DNA of 64,000 nucleotides, taken from positions 9,724,626 through 9,788,625 of the forward strand of contig JASSKH010000017.1 of NCBI GenBank assembly GCA_031763025.1, in the 5' to 3' direction. The position numbers and the translations under genes are program-made. This DNA is from Macrocystis pyrifera. Taxonomy: Eukaryota; Sar; Phaeophyceae; Laminariales; Laminariaceae. How positions within the stretch are numbered: position 1 is the stretch's first letter; each line of letters begins with the position of its first letter. This document shows positions 23,084 to 36,092 of this stretch, in pieces. Under the pieces are notes generated by a model, which saw only the letters and a program-made list of their open reading frames with translations, was not told the origin of the DNA and made no database searches.

Positions 23084-24018
23084 CTAACGAGCGACTCTGT
23101 TTCTGGTTCGTTGTACGAGGCGGTTGAGGTTGCTGGCCAGGTCCGGCATGCTGAGCCGGGCAGATACGTCCGCCGAGAGGCACGCCTTTAGCCATTCGCA
23201 CACCTGACGTCACACAGGCATACTATCATGTTATGCGTTGGGGAACAGCAGCAATGCTTACAACAAAAAGTGTGTGGGGGGGTGCGCTTGCGGTTGGGTT
23301 AATTCTACCCGGTAGGCGATTTGATGACGTGTAACGCTCTGTCGCTGAATATCAGGACATGATGACCTTATACATTACGTGCCAATAAAATAAACGGTCC
23401 TCACACTTGTGAACAGAGTGGTAGGCTATTACGGGGGTCCACAGTTAATAGGACCTATGTTATACATAAAAACCTATATATTTGCCTATTTTTACTAAAA
23501 TTATTTGGTCCTATTTACTATGGTCCCCCGTAATACTAATACTGCTATTAATACTACGCTCGCATATATATACATCGACCGATACAGCAGCAGTGATGAT
23601 ATAGCGATGCAGCACATCTTGCAAAGCTGGGTACAACACATACCCACAGCCGACAAATTCGCCATATTTTTCGTATTAAAAACACTCGTCATTTGTGTTT
23701 CCCTTCCCCCCCCCCCCTCCATTTAGTTATATTCGCTCTTCTTTTCTCTCTGCCTCCTATATGGATATCTGCAGAAGAAAATAGAGGGGGTAAAGGGACG
23801 GACCCTTCGAGATAGAAATCCTAGCGACCTCGGGTCTGCAGAACAAAGTGCCCTCGCCGGAGGTGAGACCGTTCTACCGCCACAACACATGCACACATGC
23901 ACACATGCACACAACATGTATGAGATACAGAACACAGAACACTTACGTGCGTTCCGTGAAAACACGAAAACCTATACCAAGTATACATTTGCAGCACTGC
24001 TGTCATGGAAGGCATTGG

Positions 24019-24055
<37 letters not shown>

Positions 24056-27000
24056 ACTCATTTGTTGTTTGCCGTAGTCATTTGGCCATTAACCACTCAT
24101 CCCTTTCGAGACGGAGCACCGTTTCTATTCTTAGTGGAGACGCCTCCAAAACTTGGTCGCCCTTTGCTATATTCCCCACGCAGTGCATTTATCTTTGCCT
24201 ATTCTATGCCCTTCCTGTTTTTCTTTTTTGTGGCCACCATCTATCTCCCGTTACGGAGGACCATAGTAAATAGGACCTACGGTATTCACAAAAAACTATA
24301 TATTTACCTATTTTTACTAACGATATTTGGTCCTATTTTCTACTGTATGGTCCCCCGCAATATGAATATTACGGAGGACCATAGTAAATAGCACCGACGG
24401 TACACACAAAAAAAATATATATTTCCCTATTAATACTAGCAATATTTGGTCCCTTTTACTATTACTATGGTCCCCCGTAATACTATGTATAGCGATCGTT
24501 CTTCGCCAACTCCTGTCATGACAGCAGTGCTACAACTTCACTTCGCATGACATGAGATTCCGTGATACCACTATTGGTATATGCATGGTATCTCACCTCC
24601 TCTGCCAAGGGTACGCCGTCCTGCAGGCTGGAGACCTTTAGGATCTCCCTCTCGAAGGACCCGTCCGCGGAAGTCCTCTGCATCACCCGGCTCTGTACGA
24701 ATGTAGCAGTACCCCATTATTCGCATTCACGGTGAGGATGGAGGGTAAAGGTCAAAGTTGGGCTAGGAGGTTACTGGTACACGCCAAGGTAAAGGAAGGA
24801 GCGAGCCCTGGCATGTTATTGATCGCTCATTTTGAACACGTGGACAGAGTCTGAGGAGAAGGGAGCTCGGCAAAAGATCAGCCATGTTATGGGAGCGTTC
24901 TGCTCTGCACGGCAACAACGCCACAGCCTGCTGTTAGCTGCATGGTTTACTGCTTTACTGCTTGAAGCATAGCCTACTGCTCTGTTGTTTGCTGTGTGGT
25001 CTACTGCTCTACGGCTTGCTATATAGTCTACCTACCGCTCTACTGTTTGCTGTAGTCTACTGCCGTACAACTTGATCTATAGTCTACCGTTCTCTACTGC
25101 TTGCTGCATAGTCTATTGCTCTACTGCTTGCGGTATACCAGGCAGTCAACTGCTCTACCGTTTGGTGTAGAAGTATGCTGCATGCTGATCTACTGTTCGC
25201 TGAATAGTCTACTGCTCTACCGCTTGCTGCAAATAAGCTCGCGGTCACAGCATCCGTCACCGCTCAGGCTGCCAAAAGCAAAGACAGTAGGCACCCTAAT
25301 ACACACTAGACTCCCTACCATCCCAAACGCAAGGGAAACGGAAGGTCTTCGATACATAGACTGACGTCGACGAATGCAACGCCAGTTACGTCGGGCGCAG
25401 TGTCATTTACGTCGAATCAATGTCACCCGAACGTCGAACGCGCTGTCAACTACGTTGGATTCAATATCGCTTAAACGTCGAACACAACTCAAACAATTTA
25501 ACTCACGTCGAAAGCAATGTCCGCGGCCATGTCGCACTCTTCCATCGAGTTCAGTTCGTCTAGCTCGTCGTCCGTCAGCAGCACCTGTGATTGCGGAAAA
25601 AAAAAAAAAAAAACTACCGGGTATTAGGTTACTACTCGGCCTTAGGAGAAAAGCTTCACGACGAAAACAAACCTCAACATTAGGGACGGATCCCTCTTGC
25701 CTGCTCAGAGTAACTCACGGTATCAAGATACAGCCGCGTGCACTATAGATTTCCCGAAGATAAAATCTTGGCGACACTCGGTGTCCCATGATTGGCTAAA
25801 CTTTCTCCTTTTTTCGCCGCCATTTAATACGTACCACTTTGGACGAGTTGTAATTATCGTTTGTTATTCGTGATGAAGTCTCAACGGTCCTTATATGTGC
25901 CCCCAGACCGGTGCCTGGCACTTGGTACTATCCACGCTGTGCGTAAGCATGTCTACCTCGGAAAGGAGACCTTTGGTATGAACATGAATGAATATGAATG
26001 AACATGTATGAAACTATCTTTACGAAAACCCCAACCCTGGCTGTCTACAGGCAGCGCCCTGCTACTCCCTATTATGGCGCTTTATCAACCGAAGAAAACC
26101 CGTCGTTTCTGTCAGAATATCGAGCATCCAGACGTTGGTAGTTGGTAGTGCAGGAACGCGTGAACGACCAATGGCATGCAACAGCAGATGGCAACAAAAA
26201 CGAGTTTCACCAAAAGATGAAGCGAATGGTGGATGGGTATTCTGCTAAAAAATGTACCTGGCGTGCATATGATCATATCACACCTCGAGAGCGAAAACGT
26301 TGTTGCCCTGGAGGTGCGGGCGCACGAACATCATGAGCATGAAAATGGCCAGGGAAAAAACGTCCTGATCCGCAGAGGTCGCTACCGCCTCTGCGAGGTT
26401 TTCCATCGGGATGTACCCCGGTGTTCCAGTCATTTTCGGCCTCACGTCACCCTCAACTGTAAGTAACATAAAACATGTAATATACCAGGTCACAAACATC
26501 GGAAATGACACAGTCGGGAAACCAATCGTGCCACGAAACAGAGGAGTTGGTGCAGACGAGGGAGGGATGTCGATGCGGGGGGTTCGTTTCTTGATAACCG
26601 TTTGGTTCAGATTTTATCGTGAAGAAGTCGAAGCAGCAGAGCGCAACGCGACTACAACAAGCAGCTTCCCGATACTAACTGGCCCGAGGAACGGGGGTCG
26701 TACATTCCAACCTAGGGCCAGGATGTTTTTTTTCTATCGCCCAGACATAAATCGACAATCTGCATGAAGACGTATGGAAAAGAAAAAACATATGGTCTCC
26801 CGACACTTGAGTCACAATGTTGCAACGCATGTCACGCTATTACGATATATACTCAAGGCACACTACTGCAACCACCACTCCCGTGCAAACTAAACAAGAC
26901 TCCATCAAGAGCTGCTGACTCAACTTATCGCCCGTCATCGCTTTGTATCATATAGTATATCATACCAGAAACATACCAGTATCATACACGGTGTCATGCC

Positions 27001-27257
27001 AGTGCAAAGTCAACCCGTCCCACCTGTCAATCAATCAACCAATCAATCGATCGATCAATCAATCAATCAATGAATCAACCATTCAACCAATCATTCGGTC
27101 AGTAGAGAGCGTGAACGTATAATATGTATGTCAAGTTAAACGTCAAACTTGTCTTCCTTTTGGCTGTTTTTCTTTGGGACTTTATTCTCCCTACTGGCTA
27201 CCTGGAATGAGAGATAGCCATTGGGGCTGGACAATGTCAGGGGGGTAATATAATAAT

Positions 27258-27289
<32 letters not shown>

Positions 27290-30200
27290 GTTGATCGACC
27301 AACTAATCAATCAACCAACCAACCAACGCCATCAACCAAACAATACTTACGCCGTGCGAGGCCGAAGTCGGAGACCTTGCCCTGCAGGAGCCGTCCGTGG
27401 CCCTTCACCATCAAAAGGTTCTCTGCCTTGAAGTCAACATGCACCCAGCCCGCGCTGTGGATGTGGAGGAGACCCGACGCCGCATCCCGCAGGAGGCTGC
27501 GTCGAGCGGAGCAGACGTAAGAAATGAGACCGGACAAATAACAGTGTAAGGGAAGACCAGACCAACACGCAAATATCAGGGTTGACGTAGGTCAGTACCC
27601 CAGAAACTGTGTTCCCACGTATATAGCCAGCTGTGCTATTCCGCCACCGAGTTGAATCGGCACGACACAGCTAGCTGTGCTATTTTTGCTGTGGGAAGCT
27701 TATCCCCTTAAGAACTAAACCCACGTTATGTGGCCAAATTGTATACCCGACTTTAGCGACGGATCTTTTTTACAGCGGAAAAAGGGTTAAGTTTAGTCTT
27801 CCCAAAATCCACCGAAGGATACTGAAAATGTGTTAAGCTGCTTCAAGATTCCTACATGAATAAATGAGAATGGTGCACCAAGGTATAAGTCAGAACGGTG
27901 ACGTGCCTCGCCTCCTCGTCGTCCGTCATTAAACCCTTTCGAACTGTACCCAGGGTGTGCCAGCTAGGGTATACCAGGTACTAAGAATCCTGGGATACCC
28001 GGGTACCAAATCTGGTTACGCTGGTCATACTCGGATTATTCCCGGGTAGATACCCTACGAAACGCACACATGAAGTTTACCTATGTTGAAGGGACAGGCT
28101 GCTTGGAATTAGAGCTGGAAGAACATTGCAGCGGGAAAAGGGTTTCTTAAAAGTACATACTCTGAGGTTCCCGGGTCTGATATACTGGTCATACTCGGAT
28201 ATTTCCCGGTTAGATGCCCCACTAAACACACCCTCGAAGTGTATCTATGTTAAAGGGACAGACTATTTGTACTTAGAGTTGGAGAACCATTGCAGCGGGA
28301 AAAGGGGTACTGAAAGCATGTACTGCCATGTTTTGGGGACAGAATGCTTGGAATTAGAGTAGGATTACTTATATTGCAGCGAGAAAAGAGTTATGTAAGG
28401 TGTATACTCTGGTATTCCCGTCCACCAAAGCTGGTCATAATCGGGTATGTACGCGGGTAGTTACCCTGCTAAACTCCTCTTCGAACTTGTACTCACATTT
28501 CGGGGACACAGTACCATCACGAAGCAGCGTAAGAGAAGGAGGGAGAGGGGACGAATGCATTATCGACTGCATCCGGTTTAGCGTCCGGTCCTACCTGGCC
28601 TTCTGGAGCATGGAATGGCGGTGCCCGTTCTCGAGTATCTCGAAGGCATCGCACACCGCCAGCTCCAGGAGGATGGGCATGGTGGGGATCGTGTCGTCCA
28701 ACCCCTTCAGGGTGATCACGTGAGGGTGGCTCTTCAGGCTGACGAAGACGGACAAGACGGACAAGACGGGTAAAACAAGACAGATGTGACGGACGTGACG
28801 GGCGTGACGGACAAGACAGACGAGGTGGACATGACGCATGTGGCAGACAAGGGCAATGCAGACATGACGGATATGGCGGACAAGACAAAAAGAATCAGAC
28901 GGACAACAAGGGCATTACGGATTAAACGGACAAGACGGCTACAACACGGAAGCACCAGGAGACGTTCGAGCAAGATCATAGACAAGTATTGTACATAGAC
29001 TGGCTGGCGCTGTACAAAAATTATGATACCGGCATGAGCGTATGGCGGCGTGCAGCATTGCCTGCTGCGCTGCGTGGCGCCTATATGGCCAGCCAGCATC
29101 ATCCGTGACTACCAAAAAATGGCCTTCCGTCAGTAGTTAAGGATGCCCGCGTACAGTAAGATGCCGAAGTAATAGCACATTGTCACACACTGGTACGTAG
29201 CTAACGGGCCTCCTGGATGGTACTACGGTATACCTGGTATCTCGGAAGAACTTGCACGGCGTCGGCATTGCACTTCAACCCATCAACGCTCGCAATACGT
29301 ATAATACGAGAACGCTCAGAACGATCCAACTCTATTTCCAAGAAGTTTGTCCCTAAATCGTGGGTACAGCTGTTGAGGATATAACCGTCTGAACCCTGAC
29401 TACCAGGTATACCTTAAAAAGTGTACACCTCTGACAGATCAGATAGATCAGACAGATCATCTATGACGGGGGGCCATAGTAAATAGGACCTACGGTACAC
29501 ATAAAAACCTATATATTTACCTATTTTTACTAACAATATTTGAGCCTATTTACTATGGTTCGCCGTAATAGATCAGATAGATCGGATAGATCGTCTAGAT
29601 CATTCACAGATATCAACCTGCAGATGTGAGATCTTGTGCAGGGTGTGTATGTGTAGCAGGATCTGTGCAGTACAGTTCCAACCCAGGAAATACGTGCTAG
29701 ATCGTGCAGACTATACGGCTCCCACCCGACAACATGAGCTATATCATGCAGATCAGATAGATCATACAGTTCAGGAACGTATCTATCATCCCTGAAATAT
29801 ATCTAGATCACGAAGTGGGAATGATCTGTAGATGATCTGTTCGATGCGCGAAAGGTTGGTTCAAAGTACCAGGTATTTCTGACCTCAGAAGGACCCGCAT
29901 CTCGTGTTTTGCTGCGTCCCTCCCCCCTTTGCTAGATCTCTGCGGGAGCAATGAAGCAGATCGGGAATACAAGGAGAGACGGAGGCGTGAGAGGTCCACG
30001 AAATAGGTGGCGAGAAATACTAATGGACAAGAGCGACGGCTACAAGATCGGGAGATCACCAACAAACAGGAGAAAACCAACAAGACAAAAAACTATATCG
30101 CACGTGTCTTAAAAAATTCAAAACGTTAACAGTCAACCTCCCCTCGTGTGTGCGATTGCATAGCAATGAGCGTCTAGCGTAAGAAACCCCAAAACAAGAT

Positions 30201-32597
30201 CGACAAAAATCGACACCAAAAGGCAAGAGAAGACGATAGTTTGCTGAGGTACGAGTACATACATACACTGCCGACGGACCTAGAAACCCAAACCAAGACC
30301 GACAAAAATCGACACGAAAAGTCAAGACAAGACGACAGTTTGCTGAGGTACGAGTCCACGCACTACCGACGGACCCTCCATAAAACAAGAAACCGGGCTA
30401 CTGGTCCAGGCTAAATTGATCGATTCCTTATTCAGAGCGAAGCGTTAATACAAAAGTTCAGCATAACGGCTCTCAATTTTTCTAGTTTTACTGTAAATAT
30501 GAGGCGACTTTCTAAACGCTCGTATTTTTAGTGGATGTCCTGCGCTGTACATAAACGTGCGTGTGCAATAGGTATGCGTTAGATTGGCAGCGAGGCACTC
30601 ACCGGGGCAACCTCCTTCAGGGCGAATCGACCGAAAGCGTGCCTCACCAACGTTACTGCCCCGAACTGCCCCTCGCTCAGCAACGGCCCGCGCTGCAGGG
30701 AGTTCGATGTCGGCGAGAGGGAGCACTGCACCGGCAGCGACACCGCGGGGACAAACTCTGTAAACCCCCCGAACTGCTGGCTCCGGCTCTCCAAAAAGCG
30801 TTGCCTTATCTCCTGCTCCTTGGCCGACTGTTGTCGCTGGAGCTGCTGCTCCGTTGGAGTCGCAGGGGTGCCACCACCTGCCACCGCAGTAGGCCCCCTC
30901 GGCGGTTTCTCCGCCCCCCCCCCCCCCTCCCCCCCCCCCTCCTCCTCCTCCTCCTCCTCCTCCTCTCGTTCGGTTCTTCCGTACCGTCATCGCTGACGCC
31001 CAATTCAGCTGACGAGTCTGTGCGCGCGGGAGACTCGAGCCACAGCGCTTCTTTCGTGTCCCTGTTTGCGGCAGCCATCGTTGCGGCAGCAGCCCCGGCA
31101 CCCGCCGGCCCGTTAGTACTACTAGGAGTGCACCCTATCTCGGCCGCGTGTCTGAGGGCCTCATCGGCGAGTAGGCGGGTTTGCTTGACGAAGTTTTCCT
31201 TGTCCAGCGCGTCTTTTTCGATGGTGAGCTTTTCCATATTCTCCTGTTGGCAAGAGATTGTGGACCGTATCGAAGGGATAGGAGGGGGGAGGAGGGCGTG
31301 TGAGATGATGGACGTCTTCATGATGGTAAGCATGCGGGTTATCTGGCGCTGTGCTGTGCTGTGCTGTGCAGCGCTTGTGCAATCGTCGTTGTCGACGAAG
31401 AAACTAATTTTGCACATTGTTACTGCCGACCTCCGCGGAGCGAAAAACGAAACATGAGTGACAACGACGCCCTTAACTTCGCATGGGATATGCCCACAGC
31501 ATCGCCAAAAGCGAAGGCACATCCATGCGATCACCACTACGTTTTGAAGACCAACGCGTGAGTACGAGGTATACTAGTGTTGCTGGACGCTGATGCCGCG
31601 ATTGCAACAGTACTGAACCGGTGCAAGGCACTGACTATCACGATTCTTAGCAAAGAAAAACGAGGCGATAAAAACCAAAAAGAACAGGCGACGGCGACGA
31701 CTGCAGTCATGCACGAACCAGATATTTACCCGAAAAAGCGTACATATACATACAAACCCGGAAGAACCTACTGGTGCAGTTGACGTCGCCATACAGATAC
31801 TGAAACAACCGCAAGGACAAAAAACGGAAGCCAGCATAAAAAATCAAAGGGTGGCGCTATACAACGGAACACACACAACAAAAAGCTGAAATACGAGTAT
31901 TGAATATCAGCACTCCAGCACGAATCATGTTCATCATACCGACATCCCGAAGAAGAACTCATGGAACCCACCTTCTCCCGCTCAAGGCACTCCCAGACCA
32001 TCGCGATGGACAGCTCTGCCCTGTCGGCGCGCTCCTTGTCGAGAGCGAGAGCCGCGTCCAGTCGCTCATGTCGGAGGAGACGCACCTGCCTCTCCGCGGC
32101 AAGCTGGCCCTCAAGACGCCCAGACATGATCCTGCCGAAATTCGCGTCAAGCTCCAAGTCTCTAACCTCTCTGCCTTGGGCGCGTTGCACCACCGTCGCG
32201 CGATGCTCTGATTGCTCCGCACGGCTTGTCGCTTTCACGGCTTCGTCCTTGAGCACGCCTATGTCTGCGTCCTCGGTGCTGCACTGAGCCTCCAGCCGCT
32301 CGAGCATGCGGTCCTCCGCCTGGCGTGCCGCTTGGGTCTGTGCTCCGGCTTGGGCTCTGACTTGGGATCCGGCTCCGGCTCCGGCTCCAGCTTGAACTTG
32401 GGCTGTGAGGGCTTTTACAGCACCCTGTTCTGCTGCCGCGATGATAGCGGCTGTGGCTGCTGTAGCGGTGGCTGTGACTGCGGCGGCGGCCGTGGTTCGA
32501 GCGCCCTCCTTGGCCTTGGCTGATAGCGCCATCCGGACACGTCTGGCGGCGGCCAAAAGCGCAATCATGAAGGCGACGGTGACGATGGCAGCAGTCG
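23084..32597 (-). CDS. protein kinase with coiled-coil N-terminus, ten exons
   Basis: Minus-strand exons: 32597-31972, 31243-30985, 30877-30603, 29939-29884, 28738-28595, 27496-27351, 26456-26284, 25584-25507, 24692-24597, 23203-23084. All join in matching phase and total 647 residues if translation starts at ATG 32568. Residues 1-285 are Ala/Arg/Glu-rich with predicted coiled coil. The kinase domain has a loop SEGQFG (353-358), Lys373 (FALKE), helix-C Glu390 (KHEMR), catalytic loop HVDFKAEN with Asp465, SDFGLAR with Asp487, TGTPGYIPMENL in the activation segment and Arg in SARLSMPDL near the C-terminus. HRD is HVD, so it is a non-RD kinase; the loop's first glycine is Ser. It resembles TKL-type Ser/Thr kinases. 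The 5' end is uncertain: an acceptor at 32597 could join an upstream exon and extend the hydrophobic ATAAIVTVAFMIALLAAA into a membrane anchor. Confidence 0.85.
23429..23533. mobile_element. Stowaway-like MITE
   Basis: 105 bp, TTACGGGGGTCC...GGTCCCCCGTAA, flanked by TA on both sides, in the last intron of the kinase gene. Same family as 16333-16437. Confidence 0.9.
24020..24250 (-). mobile_element. 5'-truncated LINE copy
   Basis: In the minus direction it encodes GDRWWPQ and, near the end, RNGAPSRKG and VVNGQMTTANNK followed by stop, GAGTACC and a run of more than 30 C. These match the end of the LINE at 14065-18270. It is truncated to the last 230 bp and sits in the kinase gene intron, next to two MITEs. 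Confidence 0.75.
24251..24360. mobile_element. Stowaway-like MITE
   Basis: 110 bp, TTACGGAGGACC...GGTCCCCCGCAA, same family as 16333-16437; the right flank is TA, the left flank has lost it. Confidence 0.85.
24369..24480. mobile_element. Stowaway-like MITE, adjacent second copy
   Basis: 112 bp, TTACGGAGGACC...GGTCCCCCGTAA, flanked by TA, only 8 bp from the previous copy and in the same orientation. Confidence 0.88.
24915..25235. repeat. minisatellite, about 28-33-bp units
   Basis: Imperfect tandem units of the form TAGTCTACTGCTCTACTGCT followed by TGCTGCA, about ten copies, within a kinase gene intron. Confidence 0.85.
27022..27330. repeat. AATC tetranucleotide tracts
   Basis: Two runs of (CAAT)n/(AATC)n, about 27025-27100 and 27255-27330, separated by about 150 bp of unique sequence, just outside the kinase exon at 27351-27496. 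Confidence 0.85.
28000..28520. repeat. degenerate tandem repeat, about 170-bp unit, three copies
   Basis: CTGGTCATACTCGGATATTTCCC, then GTAGATACCC, TGTTAAAGGGACAG, GGAATTAGAG and TTGCAGCGGGAAAAG recur in the same order three times. It lies in a kinase gene intron. Confidence 0.75.
28741..28950. repeat. GACGGACAA-type minisatellite
   Basis: Nine-to-ten-base units such as GACGGACAA and GACGGGCGT begin immediately beyond the 3' acceptor of the kinase exon 28595-28738 and fill the adjoining intron end. Confidence 0.8.
29425..29849. mobile_element. hAT-like MITE interrupted by a Stowaway-like MITE
   Basis: Starts ACACCTCTGACAGATC and contains GGCTCCCACCCGACAACATGAGC, CAACCCAGGAAATACG and repeated TAGATC/GATCAGATAG motifs in the order seen at 54000, 55076 and 57594. 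A TA-flanked MITE is inserted at 29464-29568. The right end is 35 bp from a 56-nt kinase exon. Confidence 0.65.
29464..29568. mobile_element. Stowaway-like MITE nested in a hAT-like MITE
   Basis: 105 bp, TGACGGGGGGCC...GTTCGCCGTAA, flanked by TA; outside it, gatcatc and gatcagatag belong to the interrupted host element. Confidence 0.9.
30180..30378. repeat. two tandem units of about 100 bp
   Basis: CGACAAAAATCGACACNAAAAG, GTTTGCTGAGGTACGAGT and CCGACGGACC recur once each in both halves with few differences. Located in the intron between kinase exons 30603-30877 and 29884-29939. Confidence 0.85.
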
Positions 32598-32609
32598 CTA
32601 AGACCTTTG

Positions 32610-33255
32610 GGCACGGCGGTTGAGCGAGACATACGTAGCGACACAACGTAGGCTACGTGCTTAGAGAAGGCATTGAGCACGACAAAGGCTACATGCTCAA
32701 AAGAAAACCATCCAGAGGCACGCCGTCTGAGCGGCACGCGGACTACATGCTTGGAAAACACACCCGGAGCCACGCCGTTTAAGCGGCACACGGGCCAGAT
32801 GCTTGGAAACTAATTTCCTTACAGTAGGAATGCCGGTTATAAACCCTTTGGAACTCAAGAAGGAAAACATGACCCCCACGGAAAATGACGATTTACAGCA
32901 GCATCGGCCGATGATACATTTAATGGCCCATTTTCACAGGAACGCAAGGGCCTCAACGACGAGGGCATAACATGATACTGCTCCTACTGCTGCGTGCCGA
33001 CACTTCTGGTAAGGCAGTTCAGTAAGACCAACTATAGCATTCCTTTGGTCGCTATCTCTCTGGGGTCTCAAACGGCTTCAGTGACCCCATGCTGCAGAAA
33101 TTGTACATCCAAAGGAAGGAGCGGCGGGGCGGCGACACATGCTACATGAAGTGAACATGCTCAGGAACGGCGGGGTGAGCGACACAGTGCTTAAAAAATA
33201 AACATCTTCAGGAACGTCGGGTGACCGACACAGTCCCTGCAAAGTAAATCCTCAG
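32610..33255. repeat. degenerate 45-60-bp tandem repeats upstream of the kinase first exon
   Basis: Units such as GGCACGCCGTCTGAGCGGCA followed by CATGCTTGGAAAACA, and later GGAACGGCGGGGTGAGCGAC, recur at 45-60-bp spacing. The array reaches almost to the kinase exon boundary at 32597. It could be a promoter-proximal minisatellite. Confidence 0.7.
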
Positions 33256-36041
33256 CGGGGTACCGGTGTAAGAGTAACCGTCGATCGACGCATCGTATAT
33301 GATGCCACGAGGGAGATTCCAAGCTGCCAGGAGATCACAGAGTAAAGCCAAGCACCCCGATTCGGCGTCTTCCCCCCCCAAAAAGCTCGTTGGCGTAACT
33401 CGACCATAAATTCTATGCGCTCGTCCTGAACCAAAAGTAAATGTGCTCGTAAAATTATCATACTAACCGGTGCTACTGTAGTGGCTCACTTGAAACGCTC
33501 AACCGGCCAGAAAATATTGCCGCAGAAGGCAAAAAGTGCTATCTCTACCGTGGGATAAGTCAACGACGCGGCGCTTTGGCTCTCGCATCAATGAATCGTG
33601 CACCTTTTTAGGTCTTGTTGCCATCATTGCTGTTTTCTAGCGAAGCTCCCAGGAGCTCACGCTCGCAGCGACTCTCTGAACAAGTCGTCATACCGAGCGT
33701 TCACTACGTTCCATCCCCGATACATGCATACTTCGTATTTTTACCACGCGCAGCAGCAGCCGAAAAACGAAAAAATACATTGAGTTAGTTGGGTGCCTAG
33801 GGAATCTACTGTACTTACTGCGCTCGCGCCAACAACTAACATCTAATTGCTCAAGCGGAATTTGCTTGCGGTGGGCAGATGAAACCATGGAAGCCCGGCA
33901 GCGCTGTGACGACCGATTTCTGTGGTTTCTACGTTCAAGTTTGGTTGTTGTCTATCGTCAAAAGCCGCCTGCCTCGTCCTAGATGCTAACTTTGTGGCGT
34001 TGTGCAGGTTCCTGCTCGTCAGCCCTCGACCCGACGTATTTAATATATTAGACTATTAATAGTACTGCTTACCGTCGGATACTCCTCACCTATTGCTTTT
34101 GTAGTTGTAGTAGTAGTAGTAGTTGCAGTAGTAGTAGTAGTAGCGGTGGTGTACTTGTTGTTGTAGTTGTGCAGTAGTTGTTGTCGATGTTGTTGTATCA
34201 GTAGTTTTTTATATGATGTCGATGTTAATTGTGTCAGGTCAGACCCGAATTTATTTGCACCAAGGATCGAAGGATCGAATATTCGGAGGATCGACGGATG
34301 GTGTGCCGGCTTGGATCTCCTACTGCCCCTGCCACGCAGCGAGAACAGGCAGCATCGGCGTGTGTACCGTAAACAAGGCAAACAATATTCGAAGACGTTC
34401 GGTCGGGTTGAACAAGAATAATATGCCACGGTATATCATTACCTTTGAGACCTTGAGACCTCGTACCCCAGCCTGACTACTGCGTGTTCGTTTTAGTATG
34501 TTTAATGCAACAATGGCACACAACCCGGCAGCCGGCGAGTCTAAGATGGTTCGGGGCCTCAATTTCTACTTCAGCAAGATATACGTAAGAAGTCTGAAAG
34601 TCCTGTGTTCACCTGCCCCCCCCGCCCCCCCTCGCCCGCGAAAAAAAAAAACGTAACGAGACGAACAGGCGAGTGAGCAGCATACATATCAGCAGCAAAG
34701 GACTCCGTTACTTTTTGTTTGTCTGTCCGAGAACTGCTGCTGCGTGTACGTACGAGGTGCACACTTTTTAATTTCTCCCAGGTCTGCCAGAAACAAAAGC
34801 AAGCATGACGTGGCCGGCGTGGTCGGTTAGACAAGCAAATAAACTACCAGATATGTCTACTTTACGTCTACTTGCACCTTGGGCAGTCTTGTACAAAAGC
34901 TCGAAGTCTGACTACCCATATCATTTACCCGTACCCTGGAAGTGTATGGCACCTGGTATCGGCATGCCAATAACAACAAAAAATACTGTAAGGCCGCATG
35001 TACGAATAGCGTGTTGGATGAGAAACAGCTACACTTGCAAAGCATTTCGATGATGTTGGGCCTAAACCACGATGACCCCTTTCTATTTCTGGTATGCAGG
35101 TAGGTTTCAAACACGACCATCCGCCCCCGGGGAAGCGACAGAGCGAAAGCTTTGCGCAGGAAGAGGGGTTTTGAAAAGTACATGCGGACCAATCAAAACA
35201 CACCCGTTCCGGGATAAGAAATCGACCAACCCAGCCTGGGCCAACATTCTACTCTCTTAGCAAAATAGGCCAGGTACAGCAACTTTAATACAGGACACCC
35301 ACATACGTACTGGTATAAAAACAGGAATGTTGACCCAGGCTGGAATTCTTGCTTTGGAAATAGTGCAGTTTACAACAGCGGCTTCCGAGTTCCTTGTTTC
35401 CAACCTGTTTTCTCGTATTATTATTATAGTACTCTGCAGTTCCCTCCGTGATACCAGTATATCTATAAGTAAGTGTCGTATACTGCTGCTCGAGGCACAA
35501 CGCAAACGGGAGGGACGCATGAAAATTAAGTGACGTACGCACCATGAGTAGGGTCCCAGCGCAAATAGTTGGTCACTGCCCACTGCCCACTGCCTGCCCA
35601 CCACGTATAGATGTATGATATGTATCCACGTATCCACCCACCACGTACAGCGTGTGTATATGATAAAATTGGCGAAAACGACATATATATGTACCAGGGT
35701 ACCAGGTATATATATATATTTGACAAGTTATAAATAACCCGGACAACTTCCAAAACAAGCAACGATCAAGCGGCGAGGTCCGAGGTGTTCAGACTTCAGA
35801 TCAGAAAACCCCTCGTCACGGGCACCGCGTCCACCCAACGCCGCTGAGTGAACGTTTCGTTGTGCTACAACCAGCTCGCTACAGCTACTGCTGCCGTTGT
35901 CTGTGTTGTCGGAAACGAAAGATAGATGTACAGCAGTACTGCTGTAATCACCCTCCGGTCTCAAGTCTGTCACCGCCGATACCGCCCAAAAATGAACAGG
36001 TGGTAGCATAGGATACCAAAAATATAAGACGCGGAGCAACC

Positions 36042-36092
<51 letters not shown>

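Noticed and set aside
28517-28888. Cys/Pro/Ser-rich extension of the kinase exon on the minus strand
   Set aside because: It is translation of the GACGGACAA minisatellite in the intron; the exon boundary at 28738 is phase-compatible.
30445-31457. Long open frames on both strands (up to 298 residues) around the GGA/poly-G tract
   Set aside because: They are shadows of kinase exons 30603-31243 and stay open only because of the triplet repeat.
31900-32623. Plus-strand open frames opposite the first kinase exon
   Set aside because: Antisense to an Ala-rich GC-biased exon, with no splice or homology support.
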